From assembly GCA_963839175.1 (NCBI GenBank), contig CAWIUB010000013.1:120827-184826 (forward strand): a DNA stretch of 64,000 nt, written 5' to 3'. The position numbers and the translations under genes are program-made. Below are positions 42,178-49,702 of the stretch, piece by piece. The stretch comes from CAWIUB01 sp963839175. GTDB taxonomy: Bacteria; Actinomycetota; Actinomycetes; Mycobacteriales; Jatrophihabitantaceae. The notes beneath the pieces are model-generated. The model saw only the letters and a program-made list of their open reading frames with translations, made no database searches and was not told where the DNA came from. Each line of letters begins with the position of its first letter. Position 1 is the first letter of the stretch.

Positions 42178-43194
42178 ATGCGAATCGAATCGACCGCGAC
42201 GTCGCTGTCGTGGATTCCGTCCGAGGCGATCACGGGCCCGATGCGGGCAGCCTTCGCGACCGGCCTCAGCCACTACGACGCGCCGCCCGCGGGAACGCTC
42301 GGCGACCTCGATCAGATGCGCGAGCAGGACGCGTTCCGGTTCGCCAATCGCCTGCACGCCTGGGTGGGATTCGACGGGAGTCGTCCCGTCGAGTACGGGC
42401 AGGACGGCGGCGTGGCCATGGGCGCGACCACGGTGCGCGTCGGACGGTTGGACGCCACCTTCGCCGGGGTGGCGATGCCTGATCTGCGCGGCGAAACGGA
42501 GGTCGGCGACGGATGGGTGCGATTCACCCAGACCTGCGGCGGGCGCACGGCGCTGCCGCTTCCGAGGACGATCTCGCGGCCCCCGTTTTTCCGGCTCCAG
42601 CCGCCGCTGGTCTGGACAACGCTCGCGCTGACCATCCACGCCGGCGGGCAGAGCGACGTCAGCCTGGTCGGCGCCAGCCCGTTCCCACGTCACTGGGTCT
42701 ACGGCGCGAACGGCGAGATCATTCTCAAGGCGGGTGTCGCCGACTGGTCGGCGTGGTTAGGACAGCCGTCGTGGCGCCGGACGCCTTGGGGCGACGAGGA
42801 TTCCGCCGTCGTGGTGGCCGCGGCCGAGACCGCGCTCGAACGGGAACTATCGACCTTGCTGATGCATGGCGCGACGAAGCCGGCGATTCGCCGGCTCGAG
42901 GCCGGCGCGGTGCTGACCGAACAGGGCTCGCCAGGAGACTCGCTGTATCTCGTGCTCGACGGGGTGGTCGACATCGCCGTGGATGGCAAGACGGTCGGTG
43001 AGGTCGGTCCGGGCGCGGTGCACGGTGAGCGAGCCGTCCTGGAGGGGGGCCGGCGCACCGCGACGCTGACCGCGGTCACCGCGGTCAGCGTCGCGGAAGC
43101 GGACGCGTCGGGGATCGATCGGGACGCGCTTGCCCGGTTGGCGGAAGGGCACCGCCGCGAGGAGTCACCGGCCGACAGGGCCCCGGCTTCGTGA
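42178..43194 (+). CDS. Cyclic-nucleotide-binding domain protein with novel N-terminal domain
   Basis: 338 residues. The C-terminal part (about 235-325) is a cNMP-binding fold: LEAGAVLTEQGSPGDSLYLV with LDGVVDIAVDGKTVGEVG, then the phosphate-binding cassette HGERAVLEGGRRTATLTA with the conserved Glu and Arg. The first 230 residues (for example FANRLHAWVGFDGSRPVEYG and FPRHWVYGANGEIILKAGVA) form a domain I do not recognise, and there is no HTH, so this is not a CRP regulator. It is divergent from the cyclase and overlaps the MBL gene, which suggests it is the receptor in a cyclic-nucleotide circuit. Confidence 0.87.
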   Translation: MRIESTATSLSWIPSEAITGPMRAAFATGLSHYDAPPAGTLGDLDQMREQDAFRFANRLHAWVGFDGSRPVEYGQDGGVAMGATTVRVGRLDATFAGVAMPDLRGETEVGDGWVRFTQTCGGRTALPLPRTISRPPFFRLQPPLVWTTLALTIHAGGQSDVSLVGASPFPRHWVYGANGEIILKAGVADWSAWLGQPSWRRTPWGDEDSAVVVAAAETALERELSTLLMHGATKPAIRRLEAGAVLTEQGSPGDSLYLVLDGVVDIAVDGKTVGEVGPGAVHGERAVLEGGRRTATLTAVTAVSVAEADASGIDRDALARLAEGHRREESPADRAPAS

Positions 43195-44114
43195 GGGTCG
43201 TCCTTCTTGGCACGCGCGGCTCCACGCCGGCGCAGGGAGCGCAGTTCGTCCGCTACGGAGGCCACACCAGCTGCGTCGCGGTATTCGCCGACGCTGACCC
43301 GGTGCCGCGCCTGGTACTCGATGCCGGCACCGGTCTGCGGGATCTGCCGAGCCTGCTCGGTGGCAGGCCGTTCGTCGGCTCGATCGTGCTGAGCCACCTG
43401 CACTGGGATCACGTCCAGGGACTGCCGTTCTGCCCGTCCATCGACCGGCCCGACGCTCACGTCGACCTGTTCGTGCCCGGGAAGGATGGCGCCGGGGATG
43501 ACGATGCGCGCCAGTCCTTGGCCGGCGTCATGTCGCCGCCGCATTTCCCGATCGCGCCGGACGGGTTGCTGGGCAGCTGGCGTTTCGCCTCCGCGGTTCC
43601 CGGACCACTTACCGCCGAGGTAACGGTCGCGGAGATCGCCCACAAGGGCGGCATCGCCTTCGGCGTGCGGATCGAGCTGGACGGTGCCACCATCGCCTAC
43701 CTGCCCGACCACGCGCTGAGCGACGCCCCGCCGTTACTCCTCGCGTCGGCCGAGGAGCTCGCGTCGGGCGTGGACGTGCTGCTGCATGACGGCCAGTACC
43801 GCTCGCACGAGCGCGATGTCGCCATTGCCTACGGACATTCGACGATCGAGGGCGCGATGCTCTTCGCGGATCGTTGCGGCGTGGGCGCCCTGGTACTCAC
43901 CCATCACGCCCCCGGCCGTACCGATACCGAGCTCGACGCACTCGCCGGGGCGACCCCGTCAATTTCGCAGGGCCGCCAGATCTCCTTTGCCCGCCAGGGC
44001 GACACGGTGCACGTCCCAGGGCGCGCACGCCCAGCGCGTCGCACCTGGATTCCCGACGCCAACCCGTCCGGCGAGGATGGTGTTTCGCTCACCCGCGGTG
44101 AGCTCGGCCGCTGA
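43191..44114 (+). CDS. MBL-fold metallohydrolase, candidate cyclic-nucleotide phosphodiesterase
   Basis: 307 residues, GTG start overlapping the upstream stop (GTGA). N-terminus VLLGTRGSTPAQGAQFVRYG, the metal motif HLHWDH in LSHLHWDHVQGLPF, further ligands in YLPDHALSD, VLLHDGQY and LTHHAPGRTD. It belongs to the RNase Z/PhnP/class II phosphodiesterase side of the MBL superfamily rather than to beta-lactamases. Coupling to a cyclic-nucleotide-binding protein and neighbourhood with a cyclase suggest that it hydrolyses the cyclic nucleotide. This is an inference, and PhnP-like 1,2-cyclic phosphodiesterase activity is the main alternative. Confidence 0.83.
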   Translation: MRVVLLGTRGSTPAQGAQFVRYGGHTSCVAVFADADPVPRLVLDAGTGLRDLPSLLGGRPFVGSIVLSHLHWDHVQGLPFCPSIDRPDAHVDLFVPGKDGAGDDDARQSLAGVMSPPHFPIAPDGLLGSWRFASAVPGPLTAEVTVAEIAHKGGIAFGVRIELDGATIAYLPDHALSDAPPLLLASAEELASGVDVLLHDGQYRSHERDVAIAYGHSTIEGAMLFADRCGVGALVLTHHAPGRTDTELDALAGATPSISQGRQISFARQGDTVHVPGRARPARRTWIPDANPSGEDGVSLTRGELGR

Positions 44115-44234
44115 TTACGTCCAGACCATGCGCCGAGGAGCCGCGTGTCGCATTCCGCGTTTCGGTGCGTTCGACGGATGATGTGCGTAGCAGGCACGGT
44201 TACCGAGCAGGCAGGACCGTCGAGTGGAGGCGCC

Positions 44235-44426
44235 GTGATCAAGGGACTGGTGTTCGGCTTCATCTTCTTCCTCCTCGCCACGTTTCCAGCGACTTGGTTG
44301 CTGATGCTCTTCGCCGGCAATGTCGGCCTACACCAGTCCTACTGGGGGATGCTGCCCCTCGGGATCCTCGTATCAGTGTTGCTGGCCGGCGTAACCAGCC
44401 CCGGCGTCACCGTCGTCAGGCCGTAG
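44235..44426 (+). CDS. Small two-span membrane protein
   Basis: 63 residues from a GTG at 44235 with GGAG 6 bases upstream. Two hydrophobic helices (LVFGFIFFLLATFPATWLLM and LPLGILVSVLLAGVTSPG) joined by a short loop, ending TVVRP. The frame is open upstream to 44145 but that part has no ribosome site. I do not recognise the family. It is 120 bases after the MBL gene and may be independent. Confidence 0.6.
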   Translation: MIKGLVFGFIFFLLATFPATWLLMLFAGNVGLHQSYWGMLPLGILVSVLLAGVTSPGVTVVRP

Positions 44427-44691
44427 GCGCGCTGAATCAAGAGCCGCTCGCCACGTCTCATCGGCTGGCGGTCCGCTAGCCGACATGTTTGGGTCGTGCC
44501 GCCCGCATGATGGCCGTCTGGAGATTGAATCTTGTGGGTTATCCATCTGACTGCCGGCTCCTCCAAACACCGCCCGTCTGCCGCTACCGCTTGTGCTCCG
44601 ACGGTGCGACAAGCACAACTTCTGCCTCGGATGGCAGTGAAATGGATAACCCACTGAATCTTTTCGGTGGCCTTTGGGCGACAGTTAGTTC
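44427..44691. other. 265-bp region with long-spaced inverted repeat
   Basis: No gene is evident. The stretch has lower G+C than its neighbours and holds GTGGGTTATCCAT (44534-44546) and its reverse complement (44642-44654). Bases beyond the core (ACTGCC) also match, giving about 20 of 22 matches. The repeat lies 38 bases before the sigma-factor gene. It could be a regulator binding pair, an ECF promoter duplication, or the ends of a roughly 120-bp MITE-like insertion. Confidence 0.65.
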
Positions 44692-45238
44692 ATGACGGGC
44701 GGCGGCCAGAGCGACGAACAGCTGCTGGGTGCCGTCGGCTCGCGCGATCTCGACGCGATTCGTGAGCTTTACGAGCGGCACGCTGCCTGGTTGTCGATTC
44801 GGCTGTCCCGGCGCTGCAGCGATTCGGAGGTCGTCGCCGACGGCCCTGCAGGACACCTTCGTCGCGGTGTGGCAGAAGCCTGCGGCGTTTCGTGGTCAGG
44901 GCGAGGTCGCGGGGTGGCTGTGGGGGATCGCGATCCGGCGGCTGGTCAGTCGGCTGCGCAGTCGCCGCGACGTCATCGTCGGCTTCGAGCGGGCGGAAGC
45001 GGCGCCGGTTCCCGCTGCCGAGGAGCAAGTGCTCCTGTCGGTTGAATACGGCGATGTCGGCCAGGCACTGGCGCAGCTGTCACCGCAACTGCGGGCCGTC
45101 ATCCAGGCGGTGGTCCTGGATGGGCTCACCACGAGAGAGGCCGCCCGCCTGTTGCACATGCCCGAGGGCAGCGTCAAGACCCGGCTGTCTCGAGCCAAGG
45201 TTCAGCTGCGCGCCGCGCTCGTGGAGGGAGTGCAATGA
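44692..45238 (+). pseudogene. ECF RNA polymerase sigma factor, frameshifted
   Basis: Region 2 starts MTGGGQSDEQLLGAVGSRDL and continues to SDSEVVAD in the first frame. From ALQDTFVAVWQKPAAFRGQG to the end the product is in the next frame, with region 4 seen in LSPQLRAVIQAVVLDGLTTR and MPEGSVKTRLSRAKVQLR. One extra G in GACGGCCCTG (44839-44848) explains the shift, since GACGCCCTG restores a continuous sigma factor of about 181 residues. As written, the first frame goes on with non-homologous codons. It overlaps the anti-sigma gene by 4 bases. Confidence 0.8.
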
Positions 45239-46079
45239 CCAGTTGGCATGTCGATGAGATGGTCCTGCGGCGCTGGATCGACCGCACTGATGCGCTGCCG
45301 CACAGCGCCTCGGTCGAGCAACATCTGCTCGCGTGCGAGCAGTGCCGCGGTCGCGTCCGGATCGCGGTCGGAGATGATTCGCCGCAGCAGCTGCCGGACC
45401 TCGACGCGGTGTGGGCGCGGGTGCGCGACGCCGTCGAGGTGCCGCGATCGTCGTGGTTCGAGCAAATGCTGGCACGGCTGGGCTGCCGGCCCACGATGCG
45501 CGGGTGGTTGCTCCGGCCCGGGCGTTTCGCGGTCCGTGGCTGATGGGCGTGCTCGTCGTGTTGGGGTTCGTCGAGCTTGCGGCACAGTTCGGGCACGCTC
45601 GTGGCGAGTTCTTCTTCTTGGCAGTGGCACCGCTGCTGCCCTGCGTCGCGGTTGCGGTCAGCTATGACCCCGATGTGGAGCCGGCACTCGAGCAAGACCT
45701 GACCACGCCGTATTCGCCACTGCGCCTGGTCGTGTTGCGCACCGTTGCCGTGCTCGCAGTGGCGATCCCCGCCGTCGTCCTACTGGATCTCGTCCTGCCG
45801 ATGCACGCGCCGTACTTGTGGTTGCTGCCCGCAGCGGGGTTCGTCGGAGCCGTCCTCGCGTTGTCGACGTGGATCAATCCGCTGCGCGGCGCCGTGGCGA
45901 TCAGCGTGATATGGCTCGCTGTCGTATGGCTGGCGGCGGCGCAGGACCGGTCCGCGGGCACGGTGCTGCATACCCCGTTCCTGATTTCCTACAGCGCGCT
46001 GGCGATCGTTTCCGGAGGGGCGTTCCTGGCTCGAGGTCGCCATGTGCGTGAGCTGCGGCCGAAGCGGAGCTGGCCATGA
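45235..46079 (+). pseudogene. Membrane anti-sigma factor, frameshifted
   Basis: The first part begins MTSWHVDEMVLRRWIDRTDA and carries a zinc-finger HxxxCxxC (VEQHLLACEQCRG), the anti-sigma ZAS/zf-HC2 motif. The original frame stops at 45543, but from LPAHDARVVAPARAFRGPWL onward the coding bias and sense continue in another frame through five or six membrane spans to RPKRSWP. One base is missing near GGCTGCCGG (about 45480-45490). It should bind and silence the sigma factor encoded immediately before. If the indel is real the anchor is lost. Confidence 0.75.
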
Positions 46080-46938
46080 GGGCGTCGGCCGGAGATTCGG
46101 CGGCACCTGGGCACTCACCGATATCGATCTCGATCTGTCGCGTGGCGTGGTCGGGCTGCTCGGTCCGAACGGGGCCGGCAAGACGACGCTGCTGCGGCTG
46201 CTTGCGACGGCGCTCGCCCCCACACGTGGGGAAATCTCAGTGTTCGGCCTCGACCCGGCGATACCCGACCAGCGGACGGGGATCCGGCGTCGGCTCGGCT
46301 ACCTGCCGCAGGAGCTCGGCTTCCCACGCGGCTTCAGTGCATTCGCCTTCGTGGACTACGTCGCCGTTTTGAAGGAATGGAACGACACGGCCCCCCGGCA
46401 CGCCGAAGTACGTCGCGTGCTGGATCTGGTGAACCTGGCCGGCGTCGCGGCGAAACGGATCCGCACGCTATCCGGCGGACAACGTCGACGGCTGGCAGTG
46501 GCGCAGGCGCTGCTCGGAGCACCCGAGCTGCTGGCGTTGGACGAGCCCACGGCCGGCCTCGACCCGGAGCAGCGGGCATCGCTACGGACCGTCCTGGCCG
46601 AGGCAGCTCGCACCTCGGTGGTCATGCTGTCCACGCACCAGACGGAGGATGTCGCGGCGCTGTGCGAACGCGTGATCGTCTTGGACGGCGGCCGAGTTCG
46701 TTACGACGGCCCAGTGCGAGACCTGGTCCGGCACGCAGCGGGGCGGGTGTGGTTGGCCGACGACGCCGATCCCGCGGCCCGGGCGTCCTGGCGCACCGGT
46801 ACTGGGCGGTATCGCAACATCGCACACCGCGCTCCGGCCGGAGTCGAACTCGTCGAACCGTCGCTGGAGGACGCCTACCTGCTCCTGCGCGCCGCTGGCG
46901 CTGGACCGACACCGAGGCCCGAGGGAGTCGGCGCATGA
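46042..46938 (+). CDS. ABC transporter ATPase of the sigma/anti-sigma operon
   Basis: Core: FGGTWALTDIDLDLSRGVVG, Walker A GPNGAGKTT, LGYLPQELGFP (Q-loop), signature LSGGQRRRLAVAQALL, Walker B LLALDEPTAGLD, MLSTHQTEDVAALCERV. About 285 residues from the core start. The beginning is uncertain: the ATG at 46042 is in frame but overlaps the previous gene by 38 bases. The more natural ATG at 46076, which has the usual ATGA overlap, becomes in frame only if GGG at 46079-46082 is one G short. It overlaps the permease by 4 bases. Confidence 0.88.
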   Translation: MCVSCGRSGAGHEGVGRRFGGTWALTDIDLDLSRGVVGLLGPNGAGKTTLLRLLATALAPTRGEISVFGLDPAIPDQRTGIRRRLGYLPQELGFPRGFSAFAFVDYVAVLKEWNDTAPRHAEVRRVLDLVNLAGVAAKRIRTLSGGQRRRLAVAQALLGAPELLALDEPTAGLDPEQRASLRTVLAEAARTSVVMLSTHQTEDVAALCERVIVLDGGRVRYDGPVRDLVRHAAGRVWLADDADPAARASWRTGTGRYRNIAHRAPAGVELVEPSLEDAYLLLRAAGAGPTPRPEGVGA

Positions 46939-47825
46939 CCGCGACGTTGATCCGGCCGATGACCCTCGGCACGCTGGCCACGTTGACGTGGTACGAAACG
47001 CGTCGAGCCGTGCGCAGCCCGGTCCTCCTCGTTGCTCTCGCGCTGACGGCCTACGCGATCTACGACCTGACGCGCGGCATCGTCGCTGACGCCGACGAGC
47101 TGCCCACCTACCCGGCAGGATTCATCGGCGGGTTCGGCATGGTCGCGGCCTGCTGGCTGACCCAGTCGATGCGCCGCAGCGCGGAAGCACTCGACCTTGC
47201 CCCGACACCGGCGCAGGTGCGCACGACCGCGCTGTGCCTGACGGCGATCATCCCGTTTGCCTGCGGCCTGCTCAGCCTGCTTGCGATCGTGATGTTCCGG
47301 CAGGTCGAAGGCGACTGGACCGAAGGTGCCTACCGCACGGTCGATCGGGCCGCCGTGCTTGTCAGCCAGGTCGTGCTTCCCGCCTTGGGCGGGCCGCTGC
47401 TCGGCATCGCGCTGGGACGCTGGGTGCGCGCCGGGTGGATCGCGCCGGCGCTCTTTCTGAGCATCGTGGCCTGGGTCCTCGTTGCCAATGGGCTCGCCGA
47501 CTCCTACCGGAACTCGATGCCGGTGCTGCTCATGCGAATGTTCGCCCCGTTCACCTTCTTCACCACCTGGAACGGTGTCGGAGTCGAGACCTGGCGCGGC
47601 TCACCGATCGCCTTCCTCGGCTGGCAGCTGTGCCTGTGCGCGCTTGCCGTGACGGTGGCGCTGCTCCGCGACGCCGATCCAGTTGTCCGTCACCGGCTTA
47701 CCGATGCGCTGTTCGTGTTGTCGTTCCTTGCCGCGGCGACCTATGCGCTCGCTGTCACGGGCGGGCTGCATCATGCGGTCATCACCTACCCGGGCCTCCT
47801 ACCTGAGCCCAGATCGGTGCGGTGA
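46935..47825 (+). CDS. ABC transporter permease, first of two
   Basis: 296 residues, ATG overlapping the ATPase stop. About six hydrophobic segments (for example SPVLLVALALTAYAIYDLTR, IIPFACGLLSLLAIVMF, QVVLPALGGPLLGIALG, TYALAVTGGLHHAVITYPG). The last dozen residues (PEPRSVR) may come from the boundary with the inserted IS fragment, so the natural C-terminus could be slightly different. Part of a small ABC-2-like system controlled by the upstream sigma/anti-sigma pair, with unknown cargo. Confidence 0.8.
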   Translation: MTATLIRPMTLGTLATLTWYETRRAVRSPVLLVALALTAYAIYDLTRGIVADADELPTYPAGFIGGFGMVAACWLTQSMRRSAEALDLAPTPAQVRTTALCLTAIIPFACGLLSLLAIVMFRQVEGDWTEGAYRTVDRAAVLVSQVVLPALGGPLLGIALGRWVRAGWIAPALFLSIVAWVLVANGLADSYRNSMPVLLMRMFAPFTFFTTWNGVGVETWRGSPIAFLGWQLCLCALAVTVALLRDADPVVRHRLTDALFVLSFLAAATYALAVTGGLHHAVITYPGLLPEPRSVR

Positions 47826-48889
47826 ACGAGCGGATGCTCGCGCTGCTGCCCGCGGCCCGGCGCCAGGCGTTGTGTCAGGGCGCGACGATCGATCTGGATG
47901 CCACCGACGTGGAGGTCTACGGCCGTCGCAAGCGTGGGGTGGCCTATAACTACCAGGGTCAGCGGTGCGGGCGCCCGCACGTGGCGGGCTGGGCCGAGAC
48001 CGGCACGGTGCTGGCCGCGGATCTGCTCGCCGGCGATCAAGACCCGCGTTCGCGCGCGAGCGCGCTGTTACGGCGGGCGGTAGCCGTCCTGCCTGCCGCG
48101 GTACGGCAAGCACCGCTATCGATGCGCGCCGACGCCGGCTACTTCGCCGGCGATCTGGCCCGTACCGCCCGCGAGCTGGACGTCCGGTTCGCGATCGGCG
48201 CCAAACGCATCACCACCGTGTGGCGCGCCCTGGACGGGATCGGCGAATGCGACTGGACCGACGCGAGAGACATGCCCGGCGCGCAGGTCGCCGTGTCGAA
48301 CTACAAACCTGCCGACTGGCCCGAGGGCACGTCGATGCTGATCCGCAGGGTCGCGCTGGACGCCGCCGACATCTCGACCGATCCACGGGCACGGCGCCGG
48401 CGTACCATCCCCAAAGATCAACTGCAACTGGCCCTGGACGGGCAAGTCAGCACCGTCTACGGCTACAGCTTCATCCTCACCGATCTCGACGTGTCCACCG
48501 GCACGAAGGCTGTTTCGGTCGAGTACTGGTACCGGCACCGCACCGAGATCGAGGACCGTTTCCGCGACAGCAAACACGGCGCCGCGCTGCGCCACCTGCC
48601 CTCCGGCCACCCCGAGATCAACACCGCATGGATGTGGGGCGCGCTACTAGCCACGAGCCTGGCCGGCTGGCTGCACCAACTCACCGCCACCAGCGACGGC
48701 CACGGCCAGCTGGCCGGCTGGGGGACCCGCGGCGGCAAAGCCATGATCGCCACCCTGCGGCGCCGGCTGATCCGCGTCCCTGCCCGGCTGGTCACCCACG
48801 CTGGCGGACTCCTCCTGCGCCCGCCGCCCGGATACAGCCTGCTCGCCGAGATCCTCGCCCGCCTGCGCGCCCTACCCACCCTGACCTGA
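47822..48889 (+). pseudogene. IS1380-family transposase, N-terminus missing
   Basis: 355 codons against about 460 for the intact family. Typical segments: ATIDLDATDVEVYGRRKRGV with the first catalytic Asp, AYNYQGQRCGRPHVAGWAE, SMRADAGYFAGDL with the second Asp, and HRTEIEDRFRDSKHGAALRH with the Glu. The DDE triad is therefore present, but the N-terminal DNA-binding region is gone, so it should be unable to transpose. The start (GTG at 47822) merely overlaps the permease stop. Confidence 0.8.
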
Positions 48890-49040
48890 TCACCCCGGCC
48901 CCGCGCCGCCGACCACCCGGAGACCCGCCACCCGAGGCGCCACTCGGGCCACCAACCTGCCCAGAACCCGAAACACCACCCAGAAAGATCAACAACCAGC
49001 ACGGAAGATCAACTCAGCGGCCTATCCGTGGAATCGGGTC
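47822..49040 (+). mobile_element. 5'-truncated IS1380-family element
   Basis: The transposase matches the IS1380 family but lacks roughly its first 100 residues, and no matching inverted end could be found at the left. The right limit is set approximately where IS-like non-coding DNA (48890-49040) meets the ribosome site of the next gene. The element separates two permease genes of one operon. Boundaries are estimates. Confidence 0.6.
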
Positions 49041-49050
49041 TGAGGAAGCC

Positions 49051-49695
49051 GTGATCGCGGTAGTGGTGCGCAGCGCCGGGTGGACGGCCACAACGGGACT
49101 CAGCGCGTGCGCCTGCGAGGTCGGCGGGGGCGGTGTGCTGCTCGTGCATGAGTTCGTCGGGCCGCCGTTGCTGGCCACCGCGCTGGCGCTGCTCGCCGCG
49201 GCGAGCGCGTTCGCGCTGGAGGAACCGGCCAGCGCGGTCGTCGACGTCACCCCCACCGGACCAGCGGTGCAGACCGCGGCCCGGTCCGTCGCGCTGGCCG
49301 TGCCGCTGTGCGGCGGACTCACTCTCGTTCTGGCCGCAGCGATGCGTGCCACGACCTTACCTGCGCCGGGCATGGGTCTTGCGCTCGTTGGCAACGTGTT
49401 GCTCGGCTTCGCCATCGCCAGCGTGGCCCGGCTGCGGACCGGCGAGCCCGGCGTCTGGGCGTCCGCGGCGGCACTGTTCGTGTTGATCGTGCCGTCGATC
49501 TACGGTCCAGTAGCGCGCTGGGTCCACACCTTCCCGGTTACGTCGACTGGCTCAGGCGGAATCCCCTCGAATACCTGGTGGTGGCTTGCCGGCCCCGCAA
49601 GCGTCCTCGCCATCGCAATCGCAACCTGCTCCGACCGCGCCTACCACCCGAGCCGCGAGGCTCAATCACTGCTCCACATGCGGTGCACCCGGTAG
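49051..49695 (+). CDS. Membrane protein, second permease of the broken ABC operon
   Basis: About 214 residues from a GTG at 49051 with GAGGAAG just upstream. About six hydrophobic segments (LLATALALLAAASAFAL, SVALAVPLCGGLTLVLAAA, GLALVGNVLLGFAIASV, AAALFVLIVPSIYGPVA, WWLAGPASVLAIAIATC) and the motif ASAVVDVTPTGPAVQTAAR seen in actinobacterial permease-like proteins that follow this type of ABC pair. It was probably adjacent to the first permease before the IS1380 element arrived. The N-terminus may be shortened. Confidence 0.65.
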   Translation: MIAVVVRSAGWTATTGLSACACEVGGGGVLLVHEFVGPPLLATALALLAAASAFALEEPASAVVDVTPTGPAVQTAARSVALAVPLCGGLTLVLAAAMRATTLPAPGMGLALVGNVLLGFAIASVARLRTGEPGVWASAAALFVLIVPSIYGPVARWVHTFPVTSTGSGGIPSNTWWWLAGPASVLAIAIATCSDRAYHPSREAQSLLHMRCTR

Positions 49696-49702
49696 CGATC
49701 GC

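Noticed and set aside
44534..44546. DnaA-box reading of GTTATCCAT
   Set aside because: It differs from the TTATCCACA consensus in the last bases, and no cluster of boxes is present.
44373..44654. Minus-strand 93-codon frame over the inverted repeat
   Set aside because: No ribosome site, low-complexity residues, and it runs into the small membrane protein gene.
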